From positions 1 to 32,365 of the forward strand of contig JAUCBJ010000999.1 of NCBI GenBank assembly GCA_032718475.1: a stretch of DNA of 32,365 bases, read 5' to 3'. The translations under genes and the position numbers were made by a program. Below, piece after piece: positions 1 through 10,116 of the stretch. The stretch comes from Nemertoderma westbladi. Its lineage: Eukaryota; Xenacoelomorpha; Nemertodermatida; Nemertodermatidae. The first letter of the stretch is position 1. The number at the start of each line of letters is the position of its first letter. The notes beneath the pieces were generated by a model, which had not been told where the DNA came from, searched no databases, and was given only the letters and a program-made list of their open reading frames with translations.

Positions 1-402
1 TTCTTACTGCATTGTAATCCTACAGTAGTTATTGCACTATTGTTAGCTCTTATCAATACAGTATCTAAACTGGGCTAGGCTAAACTACACTCGGTACTTA
101 TGTCTCATCCGGTTATTACTGTACTTCACAATTTTAATCATACCACACAATGATTCACTCGGCCCTCAATGTTACATCCCCTGTTATTACCCTCCCTCCT
201 AATTATTTCCTTTATTGGTTTGGTATTTTTCACTAACACTAGCTAAAAGTTTTGTTATGGGGGTTTTCATGGTTACTGAATTCATTGAATTTATTCCAAA
301 CGTCAGTTTTCACTCTTAACGAAAACTATTGTGTATTTCTGTCAGTCTGTCTGTCCGTCCGACGATCTAACCAGAAATACTATGTAGTATAAACTACTAT
401 AT
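1..402. other. Unassigned flanking DNA
   Basis: AT-rich sequence with no usable reading frame. It has a short GTCT-type run near 341-356. I see no gene, and no clear target-site duplication for the element that begins near 403. Confidence 0.5.
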
Positions 403-592
403 TACACCATGTCCTGGAATAGTGTCGTTATTGAGGTACCTGGACCCCCCCCCCCCCCCCCCCCCGCCCCCAAATTTTTCTACAAATCTTAATGAGATTG
501 CATGAAATTTGAAACAGAGATAGTTTCACCTCCCTCCTCCTTGCTGGGTGAGCTATACTTTTTATTTTTACTTTCATTCTTTAGCTACAAGC
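403..592 (+). repeat. Left inverted arm of the Merlin-like element (outer part)
   Basis: It matches the reverse complement of about 5690-5870 with scattered differences. The main one is expansion of a C tract (445-465, 21 C) that is only a few bases long in the right arm. The arm resumes after the fold-back insertion at 1149-1180. Confidence 0.75.
445..465 (+). repeat. Poly-C homopolymer
   Basis: 21 consecutive C, followed by G and five more C. The partner arm near 5818-5829 has only short C/G runs, so the tract grew after the arms diverged, unless its length is a sequencing artefact. Confidence 0.9.
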
Positions 593-1148
593 GTTTGAAA
601 AAGGTGTCTCCGTCGATATTGCGCCAGTTACACCGCAGTTATTCTTAAACCTTATAGTGATTTGTTGATATTGACGGAAAGCTGGCCATGTAAGGATTCC
701 AAATATGTATCATAATCTGAATTTGGTCGTAAAATAGCTGAGATATGAGCGATCAAATGTTGCATGATTTAGCATCTGCGCGAGGCTATATTATTCTATT
801 TAATTAATCATTCATATTCTAGAACACTTTGTTTATATACGAATAGCTACTCAATAGTATGATTACAGAGTTATTGCATTGTTGCCCAGATAGGTATGGG
901 ATAAACAACATGTTCTAGAATATGGTGTATTTTTTAATAGAATAAAACAACCTTGCGCAGGTGTAAAACCATGCAACTTTAGAATGCCCATATCTCTGCT
1001 GTTTTACGACGAAATTCAGATTGTGATACATACAGTATTTGGAATCCTTGCATGGCCAGCTTTCTGTCAATATCAACAAATTGCTATAAGGTTGAAGAAT
1101 AACTGCGCTGTAACTAGCGCAATACCGACGGAGACACCTTTTTCAAAC
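593..1148. mobile_element. Palindromic fold-back MITE
   Basis: The ends are perfect inverted repeats, GTTTGAAAAAGGTGTCTCCG at 593 and its reverse complement ending at 1148. The complementarity continues inward with small differences to about 841 on the left and 901 on the right, leaving a loop of about 60 bp. The arms are therefore about 250 bp each. It encodes nothing credible. It interrupts the left arm of the Merlin-like element: the right arm (5650-5870) reads straight from the equivalent of 592 to that of 1149. The exact target duplication is ambiguous because the flank (GTTTGAA) resembles the element end. Confidence 0.8.
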
Positions 1149-1329
1149 AGGTACTACTGTTATAGCTATCTCCATTTTTTGTAATTCTTAAAATATGTTT
1201 AATAACTATGGTTTTTATTCTAGAACATTTTAATAAACGTGTTCGTTATTATTTTCATAATGACATTAACGACACTGACATCGAAATTGCATCTTTATTG
1301 GCAACAGAAGAGTCGGAATTACCAATAAG

Positions 1330-1550
1330 CGAGACCCATGGAAATGTCACGATGGGAGTGTTATTTACAAACATTTGTGGGTCAACCACACAGTAAAAAT
1401 GGAAAAGGGCTACAGGGATACAGGTGCAAACATCCAAAGAATTGAGTGCATGTGGGGGCGTGCAAAGTTAAATATAATGCGAACAAAGAAAGGCACAACT
1501 AAAAAGCTACTGAAGAACCATCTGAGCGAGTTCCGATGGAGGGGTCTTAA
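1330..1550 (+). pseudogene. Merlin/IS1016-type transposase C-terminal fragment (5' part, split by piggyBac)
   Basis: The plus-strand frame reads through the C-terminal part of an ISXO2/Merlin-type DDE transposase. It contains VNHTVKMEKGYRDTGA, then IECMWGRAK, then KGTTKKLLKNHLSEFRWRG. This fits the family pattern VNHS...F.....GAHT..IE..W...K...GT....L..YL.EF.WR. The family enzyme cuts and pastes its element through a DDE catalytic core; only the last part is present here. Upstream sequence (1208-1330) is open but not recognisable. The frame is broken at 1550 by piggyBac, and the missing tail lies at 5545-5596, ending in TAG. Joining the two sides keeps the frame, and the tail matches the second copy at 6072-6249 (both contain an L-I-x-L-I-K segment). 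Non-functional. Confidence 0.75.
1547..1550. other. TTAA target-site duplication, left
   Basis: TTAA directly abuts the CCCTTTTA end of the piggyBac element. The partner TTAA is at 5541-5544. Confidence 0.9.
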
Positions 1551-1563
1551 CCCTTTTAGTACT
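1551..1563 (+). repeat. piggyBac left terminal inverted repeat
   Basis: CCCTTTTAGTACT directly after TTAA. It is 12/13 identical to the inverted right end. Confidence 0.88.
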
Positions 1564-1763
1564 GAATTGGAAAATATCTTGTACCTCCAGAACCTGAATA
1601 TATTTTATGAAATTATAAAAATATTTCTTAAACTTCAACAAATGTCACAGGCTTGCTTCCTTTCAAAATAATCTATGTTTCCCCAATTATGAGGTTGTTT
1701 TTACCGTAGATTTCATTTCCGAAGTCTGTTTTTCTGTACAGCCTATCCTTCCTTATGTGTCTG

Positions 1764-2342
1764 TTGTCTGTCTGTCTGTCTGTCAAATAGAAAAATTGTG
1801 TTTCAACTGAAATCTGAATCTCCTTTTGGGTAATCAATGCCGTGGAATTCGAATCTAACAATAACTTATTCATTCGATTAGCCGTTCTTCTGATATTGTC
1901 TGTCTGTCTGTCATGTTATTATGTCTGTCTGTCAAAATATTACTATCTAATCAGTTTGTTATTACGAATTCTTAAGAAACATCTAACAGCTCCCAAGTGG
2001 CACTGAATGACGTAGAATTCAAACATTGGTTCAGATTATTAAATTATTTATCCGTTCAGCCAATATTGTCTGTCTGTCTGTCTGTCTGTTCGTCAAATAT
2101 TGGGATTGTGTTTGAAGTGAAACAGATTCACTTTTTTGGGTAATCGAAGTCGAGGAATTCGAATCTGACAATAGTTTCTTAATTCAATTAGCCGTTCTTC
2201 TGATATTGTCTGTCTGTCTGTCATGTTTTTGTTTGTCTGACAAAATATGTTAGAATCCGATCAGTTTCTTATTACGAATTCCTAATAAATTTCTAACAGC
2301 TCTGATGGGCCATTGAATGACGTAGAATTCAACATTTGTCCA
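1764..2342 (+). repeat. Subterminal tandem repeat of about 306 bp, two copies
   Basis: Two diverged direct copies start at about 1764 and 2066. Shared blocks in the same order are a GTCT run, ATTGTGTTT, GGGTAATC, GGAATTCGAATCT, TTAGCCGTTCTTCTGATATT with another GTCT run, ATCAGTTT, TTATTACGAATTC, CTAACAGCTC and TGAATGACGTAGAATTCAA. The offset is 302-310 bp. The copies lie only in the piggyBac arm behind the transposase stop codon, where transposase-binding repeats are plausible; that role is inference. Confidence 0.85.
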
Positions 2343-2343
2343 G

Positions 2344-2349
2344 TTTATT
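2344..2349 (-). terminator. Putative polyadenylation signal of the piggyBac transposase
   Basis: The minus strand reads AATAAA about 147 bp beyond the transposase stop codon, inside the element. The assignment rests only on the hexamer and its position. Confidence 0.45.
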
Positions 2350-2495
2350 TTATAAAAAGTACAGCTATATTTATAAAAAAATGAAAATGCCATTACAATA
2401 TAACAAATACCGGTATACTGTATACCAAGTGAATATAAGTGCATAAAATATTTAGAAATATTATGGTGATTCAGAGTAAAGTTTGTATGTTGAAA

Positions 2496-4711
2496 TTACG
2501 CTGTGTGGTAACTTTTTGAACATGCCATGCACAATGCCGGTGTATTGGGGCATTGAGGGCAATAAAACCGGGTCTTTTTTTGGATACCCTTAGAGTAACA
2601 CTCGCGGCAACGGTTACGGGGCTTTGCGTCGGTAGCAGTTGGTGGAATCTCCGCAATACAGTGAACCACAATTGGTGGAGCAGGAGAAGATGACGTTGAA
2701 GGCAGTGAATCCTGATACGTACATTTCTTCCGCTTGCGTGGAGTCTCCACAACAATCTGAGTGAGCCATTTAATTGCCTCCTTCATAGCATCCACCATGT
2801 GAGCATTCTTGTTTTTTTCTAGTTTATACATAATAAATGCATTTACACACAACCGAGCGAAAAAGTTGAATCCGACTTTCTTAAACCAAGCTTGGGATTT
2901 TCGAACTGGGTTGTAGTATTCGATCAACTGATCCTGAAGATCAACTCCACCCATGTTCTTATTGTACAAGTCGATGGGTGTTGGCTTCCTGTATGAAACC
3001 ACATCCCCCCCACGAACATGGCGAGACTTCTCAACGTGGTCAGCCTTATCAACTGACGATAGAAAATGCACATCTCTCTTATCAGTGAACTTAATAGCGA
3101 GAAGGTGGTTTTTCCTCATGAAGGTGGTGGATATCGGCTTCTGCTTCATTGAAGCCAACACTCCAGGTATTCCACGTGAAGGGTTTATGGTGCCACGAAT
3201 GCCAGTAGAACGGGTAAGCAAGTACTCGGCCAATCGCACACTGTTGTACCAGTTGTCTATGTGGCAAATGTAACCCTTGTCTAAGAGTCCCGCATCATCA
3301 AGTAATAGTACCACAATATTCTCACTGTGGCTAAGCGAGGATGTCTCATCCACTTGGGGAATGTCTGCCGCCCGACCATAATAAACTCTTGCACTGAGGG
3401 CATATCCTCTCGCATCACATAGTAAAAACGATTTGATGCCAAACCGAGCCCGTTTAGTGCGGATGAACATTTTAAAGCCAAGGCGACCCTTGTGGAGCAA
3501 CAACGCCTCATCCAGGGAAAGATTCACCTGGGGTGTATACACCTTGAATAGCTCGTTCACGATGGTGAGGAATTCGTTCACCCTGGTGGCCCTCACTGTG
3601 ACGTCAACATTGTCTGGGTTGGCAAATCGAATAAACTTCAGGATTTGTAAATATCGATCGCGACTAATTGATCCTGGCTGGGTAAAGAAGGGTGTTGCCA
3701 TAAGTGTGTCCAACGCCCAGTACGACCTGAAATTGAAATTGATTTATTGAACAGCAGAAGCAAACACCAAAAAAGCAGGTGTGGTACTTACCGGTATTTA
3801 TTAAACACAGTTTACACTACCGGTAGCCGAAAAACAACAGCAGTGTGTGCTACTGTGTACATACCTCCTATAGTAAATGACCACACTGGACCACATCACA
3901 ATGTTGACCACCTCTGTAATTATATTTATTCATTTTTTTATTTATTCATTTATTTTATATTTCCATTGGATTTAGGGGGTAGGGGGCCCCTACTCTCCCT
4001 CTCCCTACCATGTGCCAAAACCAGCTTTAATTAGGGTTAGCCACAGTTTCCGATTAGGGTTAAAACCATCATCTTTTGGTTAGCAGTTAGAGTTCTCAGA
4101 CCCCAATCCTAAATCGCTTATACTGTATGTACTGGTAATTTAAATTAAACTATTTACCTGATATCTGGTTTGCGGATGATACCCATGTGAAAAGTTAGAC
4201 CGATGAATTTCTTCATCTCAGCCACAGTGATTACCTTCCACTTCTTAGCACAAGTACCATCATCGTTTGTGTAAAATTTCTGAGCACGGATGTTTGTCCA
4301 CGTGGCGACAGCTTCAAATAGCTGATCAGGTAGAAACACTTGGAAGTAGTCAATTACACTAAATTCAGAAGTGTCAATCCCATTGTTCCACCCCGGTGTT
4401 CCACTAAAATCGAATTGGACACTAATACTAACGTCACTGGCTTCAGTGACAACATCCCACCCGTCACCTGGTAGAGGTGCAATTGCATAACGAGAGCTGC
4501 TGTCTGATGAGTCGTCGGAATCATCAACAGAACCCTCACTTGAACTACTAGCTGCATCACCCTGGTTATCCCCACTTTCCATTCCCGTCACATCGTCACC
4601 ACTTTCTCCACTACCATCAACATAATCATCGACTTCATCGTCGCTCTCATTACTTAGAGTAAAACCATAGTAATTAACAGGATGGCGATCTCTTTCAGGT
4701 CTGTCTGCCAT
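2496..4711 (-). CDS. piggyBac transposase, two exons (4711-4158 and 3726-2496)
   Basis: Catalyses TTAA-specific cut-and-paste transposition in the nucleus. The start ATG at 4711-4709 sits in GCCATGG, a strong Kozak context. Exon 1 ends at 4158 in AG|GTAAAT and exon 2 starts at 3726 after TTTCAG. The 431-bp intron joins in phase to give KPDIRSYWALDT, matching the conserved family segment. The product is 594 residues, the usual family length. Residues about 10-75 are acidic and Ser-rich. The DDE_Tnp_1_7 core follows with the catalytic aspartates in SLDEALLLHKGR (D257), HIDNWYNS (D342) and NMGGVDLQDQ (D447, D450). A basic PRKRKK stretch may be a nuclear signal. Residues about 558-592 form a cysteine/histidine-rich finger with CREC, CPQC and CMAC pairs. 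No stop, frameshift or missing catalytic residue is visible. It could be active or a recent arrival. Confidence 0.93.
3727..4157 (-). other. Intron in the piggyBac transposase gene
   Basis: The minus strand reads GTAAAT at the donor and TTTCAG at the acceptor. Removing it joins codon AG|G in phase and restores the conserved R-S-Y-W junction. Reading through instead meets TAA immediately at the donor. Confidence 0.85.
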
Positions 4712-5527
4712 GGCCACTGTTAGACTGTTAGACGTACAGTCACTCAATATAGGCCCTAATAATTAATATAATCAGATAATCGTATTATATAATATAATAA
4801 ATAGTATATATCAGTATATTCCAAATGGCACAAGTAGGCTGCCGGTAATAGGCTACACTTAATTTCACTAGGCCTATTACAGTATATATTATGAGAATAA
4901 ATTCTACCGTAATTCTAATTCACTACGCACTACGTACCGGTAATAATAATAATAATAATTAATTGATATAGGCCTATACCGGTAATAAATAATTATTATA
5001 AATTTATATGATAATTATAGGCCTAATAAAAAACAGCATACGTCATACACATAAGTGCAGCAGTGCCGTAAATTGATTCACAAATGACTGACTGAATATA
5101 CAATTACTAACAAATGGATGGATGGAACGTAGTAGCTTTAGTCACCTACAGGATAATATTATGATGTGTTATCCAATCACAAACGAGATAACAAACCACT
5201 CCAGGGTTTAGGGCACGGTACCCCGTAATGTATAATGGATAGTAGTCAACAATCTACCTACAACCAATTCGCCCTGCCTCAACAAAGGCAGCAAAGTTGG
5301 AAGTAAAAGGCCTAGATTTGAATCTCCATAGAAGGCAAGGTAAACCCATTAGCCAATCAAATGGCTGCAAAAAAATTTCAAAAATTATTGTCCTAAGGCA
5401 CTGAATAGTGAATTGGAACACTTTCTAAGGCGCTGTTGGGTGGTGGATGGCCTGCTTATCAAGTGAGATGCCATGGTACAACAGTTGGGACATAGCGCAG
5501 GTGGTTATGGTACAACAGGTGGGACAT
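4712..5527 (-). promoter_or_regulatory. piggyBac 5' arm with probable promoter
   Basis: About 800 bp between the start codon and the right terminal repeat. It is very AT-rich at 4750-5040, with several TATA-like stretches on the minus strand and short TAA runs near 4942-4960. No ORF is credible. The promoter must lie here if the element is autonomous, but I cannot assign a specific box. Confidence 0.4.
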
Positions 5528-5529
5528 AG
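5473..5529 (+). repeat. Subterminal direct repeat at the piggyBac right end
   Basis: ATGGTACAACAG-TGGGACATAG occurs at 5473-5495 and 5507-5529 with one difference (T/G) and a 34-bp period. The second copy ends just before the terminal repeat. A transposase-binding role is inference. Confidence 0.8.
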
Positions 5530-5540
5530 TAATAAAAGGG
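5528..5540 (-). repeat. piggyBac right terminal inverted repeat
   Basis: The reverse complement reads CCCTTTTATTACT, directly followed on the plus strand by TTAA at 5541-5544. Confidence 0.88.
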
Positions 5541-5544
5541 TTAA
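5541..5544. other. TTAA target-site duplication, right
   Basis: Second copy of the TTAA that abuts the left end at 1547-1550. Confidence 0.9.
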
Positions 5545-5596
5545 TAAAGATAATCTATTTCATGAATTAATACAACTAATCAAGAACAATTACTAG
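5545..5596 (+). pseudogene. Merlin-type transposase tail (3' part of the split gene)
   Basis: Read in the frame set by 1330-1550 across a single TTAA, this gives about 16 residues and a TAG stop at 5594-5596. The segment ELIQLIKNNY parallels DLIELIKSYY in the fragment at 6072-6249, which confirms the frame and shows piggyBac caused the interruption. Confidence 0.75.
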
Positions 5597-5649
5597 ACCT
5601 AAGTAACTTATTTTAATTTTTGCAATAATATTGTCAATAAAAACGATTA

Positions 5650-5870
5650 AAAAAATTTCAAAAATGGAGATAGCTATCACAGTAATACCTTCAAACGCTT
5701 GTAGCTCAAGAATGAAAGCAAAAATAAAAATTCTAGCTCACCCAGCAAGGAGGAGGGAGGTGAAACTATCTCTGTTTCAAATTTCATGCAATCTCATTAA
5801 GATTTGTAGAAAAATTTGGGGGGTGGTCCAGGTACCTGAATAACGACACTATATTCCAGGACATGGTGTA
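5650..5870 (-). repeat. Right inverted arm of the Merlin-like element
   Basis: The reverse complement matches 403-592 plus 1149-1180, without the fold-back insertion and without the long C tract. A frame of 70 codons over it is a chance ORF. Confidence 0.78.
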
Positions 5871-6071
5871 TGTACGTAGCCTACCCATAAACGATATTAA
5901 TTTTTATTAGTAACTAGTTTTTTTCTATTTAAAAAAAAGATCTATGTCATGTTAGCTATTGTTAGGTGCAGAGCAAATATTTTTTGTTCTGTAACATTTT
6001 TTAAAAAAAATTGACATATTTTATAACAACTTATTTATTGTCATAATAATATTATTTTTACTTATCTACAG

Positions 6072-6249
6072 TATAATCTGTTCACATGCCAAACAATTGA
6101 CAATGCGAAGACCTAAAGGAACAACGGATAAATTTCTTCAGATGTACTTAGTCGAATTTCTTTGGAGGTCCACAAAGAAGCCACCATTTATGGACTTGAT
6201 TGAACTAATAAAATCATATTACAGTACATATAGATTACAATCACAATGA
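6072..6249 (+). pseudogene. Second Merlin-type transposase C-terminal exon
   Basis: The plus-strand frame ends at TGA (6247-6249) and reads AKQLTMRRPKGTTDKFL then YLVEFLWRS and DLIELIKSYY. It aligns with the first fragment over AK...MR..KGTT.K.L...L.EF.WR. It is preceded by TTTTTACTTATCTACAG, a plausible 3' splice site, so this may be the last exon of a Merlin-family transposase whose earlier exons are absent. The expected tryptophan upstream of the AK motif is not evident. It is a relic outside the inverted arms at 403-5870. The two fragments differ at about half their residues, so they are different subfamilies rather than a recent duplication. Confidence 0.65.
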
Positions 6250-6519
6250 ATTTATTTGAGTTGTAACCATAGCATCAATAACATAACTTCTGGAATAAAT
6301 TTATATTAATATAAAAAATATTGGTTTTTCAAAAAATAATAGCTACCGGTATAATTTGCAAAATCGCTAACCAGCATGAAAATTGGTAGCTATTAAACAG
6401 AGATGTATTACAAATAACAAATAACTTCTGATAAAATTAGTCAATTTAAAAAAATGTTCTAGAAAAAAAGATGTCTGTACTATATAATTTTGTATAATTT
6501 TCTCTACCTATCCATAGCT
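6250..6519. other. AT-rich spacer
   Basis: No ORF or repeat family recognised. One TTCTAGAA motif lies at 6457-6464. Confidence 0.5.
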
Positions 6520-6527
6520 AATATTAT
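6520..6527. other. 8-bp target-site duplication, left
   Basis: AATATTAT, repeated exactly at 9296-9303 on the other side of the element. Confidence 0.8.
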
Positions 6528-6625
6528 GGGTATACAGACGTTTCGGCCTAGGACGTTTCGGTCCAGGACGTTTCGGCCCGGACATTTCGGCCCGGACGAT
6601 TCGGCCCGGACGTTTCGGCCCATGA
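6528..6625 (+). repeat. Left subterminal array of GACGTTTCGGCC words
   Basis: About six words of 13-15 bp follow one another: GACGTTTCGGCCTAG, GACGTTTCGGTCCAG, GACGTTTCGGCCCG, GACATTTCGGCCCG, GACGATTCGGCCCG and GACGTTTCGGCCC. The minus-strand ORF across them is a by-product. Confidence 0.85.
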
Positions 6626-7140
6626 CTGTAACCGAATGAAAAGGCCAACTTGTTTGATATGATAATAATTATTCATTAAAATTATAATTATTTCACAATA
6701 ACATACAGTACAAACACTTAATGAAATATCTTTCATGAAATGGCTATTTAATTTATTTCAATCAAAATAAAATAAACATTATGCATGTGGTGCTCTGCCC
6801 CATTATGTTTTGCGGCCGAAAAAATGCAAGTCAGAACAAAACGTTTGGTACCGAGTACCACATTGCTAATAAACTACTAAAGCGAATCAATTTCACGAAC
6901 CATTTAGGGCTTAAATCTCGTCGGATCGATATATTTTGGAGATACTTCATTAATTTTAAACATTACTCAATTGATAATTATTGTAGCTGGACAGTGTGTT
7001 GCAGCTATGTCTTAATGATCTGTTGAAACAATAACTCTCATCTCGATGATAGATGATTTTGATTTATACCCATAGATAAAGACGTATAATGCTTTTATTA
7101 ATTCATATTTTATTTCACTTTCACATCCACTCTGGTCCAT

Positions 7141-7227
7141 TTAATACGCATATATTTCCTCTAAATTTAAATTTAATACCCATATATTTCATCTAAATTT
7201 AAATTTAATACGCATATATTTTATCTC
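7141..7227 (+). repeat. 32-bp tandem repeat, about 2.7 copies
   Basis: Units start at 7141, 7173 and 7205 with TTAATACSCATATATTT and end in CTAAATTTAAAT. They lie inside the 6528-9295 element. Confidence 0.85.
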
Positions 7228-7839
7228 ATTCCATATGACATCCAGTCTATGTCATAATTATTAGCAATGCTCCTTTAATGGAATATTTCTTATCTATTAT
7301 ATTTTTAAGTCTAACATTAAAATACAGTAATAATTTTAATTCGGTGTATTTTAATGTACTTTATTTATTGACTCACATTTTAAAATACGTATGTTTTTAA
7401 CTATTACTTTACCTTTATTACTTTACCTATTACCTTTACTGTTACTTACTTTTAACTATCTAACTGAACTGTATTAACTAAAGTTAATTTATCAGCATTT
7501 GTTATCTTTGTTTTAAGTTACAGTATGGTGTAAATTTATATTAATAAATAATAATAATAATAATATTACATTAGTTATTATTTATAAATATAATGTAGAA
7601 CTTCGATCTTGATGACTTTCAAACAAGTGTCGGAGCAGTTCCTACTGACAACTGAAGCTAGCTAGCGCCATCTAAGTTAATTTTGTTAACTCTTGTAACG
7701 CACGTAACAACTACACGAAGTGGGGCCTTCGCGCAGCACGTAACTTAAATTTAATTTAAGTACTAATTCGAAAGTATTACTGTATTAGCAAATTTTAAGC
7801 AGATTTCGCCTAATCACTTTTTACCTCTTTCATTTCTAT

Positions 7840-8193
7840 TCAGACATTTCTGACTCTAGCGGTATAGTGAGAACTGAAGATGGATTAGGGTCTCCAGCCC
7901 CACAAAGACACAGCCTATGGATGAATAGTACATACGTACATCGGCCAAGTTTCATCTTGAATAACGGATAACGAAATGAGAGACGGATCTCACTTTCAGA
8001 AATTTCGTCGTATAGCGGCAGACCGATTAAATCTCCCCCCCCCCCCCCCCCCACAAAGACGCAGCATGTGGTCCAGAATATATGGCAAGATTCAGCTTAA
8101 ACTGATTAAAATCAATGAGACGGGAGAATCTATTCACTTTCAGGCATAAAGTAGTCCTATAGCGGGTGACTGTTGAACTGATTTTCAACAAAA
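7840..8193 (+). repeat. Degenerate copies of the internal tandem repeat
   Basis: Recurring blocks in order are CACTTTCAG, TAGCGGCAGAC, GAACTG, CACAAAGACRCAGC, AAGTTTCAGCTTAAA and GATTAAAA..AA.GAGA. They are diverged relatives of the 315-bp repeat that follows. A run of 18 C at 8035-8052 interrupts them. Confidence 0.65.
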
Positions 8194-9064
<871 letters not shown>

Positions 9065-9189
9065 ACTATTTGCATAAATTGACCCACCCCCTAACAGTGT
9101 CAATTCGCTAAGGCTCCGCCAACTTCGTGGCTCGCCCCACAAAACAAATATATTGAATAACTTATTATTAATAGCTTATTTAAGGGAGT

Positions 9190-9295
9190 AAAGTGAATCT
9201 TTGGGCCAAAACGTCCGACAAGCAAATCTTGTATTTCATTTATTGGACCGAAACGTCCTAGGCCAAAACGTCTTAGACCGAAACGTCTGTTACCC
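9190..9295 (-). repeat. Right subterminal array of GACGTTTYGG words
   Basis: The reverse complement reads GACGTTTCGGTC, GACGTTTTGGCC, GACGTTTCGGTC and, after a gap, GACGTTTTGGCCC. It mirrors the left end at 6528-6625. Confidence 0.8.
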
Positions 9296-9303
9296 AATAT
9301 TAT
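9296..9303. other. 8-bp target-site duplication, right
   Basis: AATATTAT, identical to 6520-6527. Confidence 0.8.
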
Positions 9304-10116
9304 GATATCGAATATTTCTAAAATAAAAAGTTGCAAAAACTAGCTACAGTACAGTATTAAAAACTCAAACTCTATTGATGGGTGCACATAATATAGTAGT
9401 GCCACAGAAATGAGTTTTCCTAAACGATAGTACAGTATATATTTCGTCCGACGATCTGTCTGTCAAAATATAAGGACATCATGATCATACCACCAAGTTA
9501 AACCAATATTGTGCATTGGTACACCTTGGATAGGCCAGCCCATTATTAGTGAGGTCGGCATTTCTCTTTATCCTGCCGCTCTCTTTGTATTACAATAGCA
9601 TACAGCATACAGCTAACCAATGGCAATGGTCTCCCCCCAGTGCGGGAAAGACAAGCAGGCTACCATTGAATTGAATAGGGGAAGGATAATATGGTGTGTT
9701 CGTGTTCCCATCCTAATGTCTGTCGTCTTGGCTCAGCTAAGCTTAAACAGAGCCACAGCCTTACAATAGAGCTTTACCTAAATACACTTCCAGTGAGCCA
9801 AGCAGTAGTGGCGGGTTAGCTCCAAAATGCCCATGTAGGATTTTTTATACGAGCTATTTTTTTTTTTAACTTTTTTTATAAATGTTATAGAACACGTGTT
9901 ACCTATCAATTTTGATGCCGGTACATATTTTTGTTCTAGAACACATTTTTTTGTTATAGAACATTAAATAGTAGAGGAATCATCATGCAGCCCTTATTTA
10001 AAAAAAATCGTCATTTTAAATGATTAGACCTCTTCGAAATTGCAGAATTTTGCATAAACACACAGTTGTGTTTGATGTTCTAAATAAGTTTTATATTTTT
10101 AATATCTTATAAAAAG
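9304..10116. other. AT-rich non-coding stretch
   Basis: No credible ORF. It holds TTCTAGAA at 9934-9941 and two similar TTATAGAACA words near 9887 and 9954. CGTCCGACGATCT near 9446 is shared with GTCCGACGATCT near 357, outside the left arm of the Merlin-like element. Confidence 0.5.

Larger units (their letters stand above)
1551..5540 (-). mobile_element. Complete autonomous piggyBac transposon
   Basis: A 3990-bp element with TTAA on both sides. The terminal inverted repeats are 13 bp and match at 12 of 13 positions: CCCTTTTAGTACT at 1551-1563, and the reverse complement of 5528-5540, CCCTTTTATTACT. Length, TIR size, CCC start and TTAA target are all as known for piggyBac. The single gene runs on the minus strand (4711 to 2496). 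The 3'-side non-coding arm (1564-2495) holds tandem subterminal repeats. The 5'-side arm (4712-5527) is AT-rich, with a 23-bp direct repeat close to the end. It sits inside a Merlin-like transposase frame. Confidence 0.93.
403..5870. mobile_element. Merlin-like DNA transposon carrying nested insertions
   Basis: Sequence at 403-592, continued at 1149-1180, is repeated in inverted orientation at 5650-5870. Both arms share the order ACACCATGTCCTGG, GGTACCTGGAC, AAATTTTTCTAC, TTTCACCTCCCTCC, AGCTACAAGCGTTTGAA and ATAGCTATCTCCATTTTT. Between the arms lies a broken Merlin-type transposase 3' end. Removing the fold-back at 593-1148 and the piggyBac at 1551-5540 would leave an element under 1 kb, so it was probably already internally deleted. 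No target duplication is visible just outside the arms, so the true ends may lie slightly inside or outside those given. Confidence 0.6.

Noticed and set aside
341-356. GTCTGTCTGTCC as start of a transposon TIR
   Set aside because: GTCT runs also occur at 1764, 1899, 2066 and 2206 in unrelated contexts, so it is simple sequence and not a diagnostic end.
984-1184. 66-codon plus-strand ORF
   Set aside because: It lies in an arm of the palindromic MITE, and the mirrored arm shows no conservation of a frame.
2471-3511. Other frames overlapping the piggyBac exon on both strands (2471-2755, 2953-3273, 3281-3511)
   Set aside because: Shadow frames of the real transposase exon, without domain features.
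5631-5843. 70-codon plus-strand ORF
   Set aside because: It overlaps the right inverted arm of the Merlin-like element, and the left-arm equivalent is not open.
6781-7026. 81-codon plus-strand ORF beginning with ATG
   Set aside because: It lies inside the non-autonomous transposon and shows no recognisable motif; a chance frame in AT-rich DNA is more likely.
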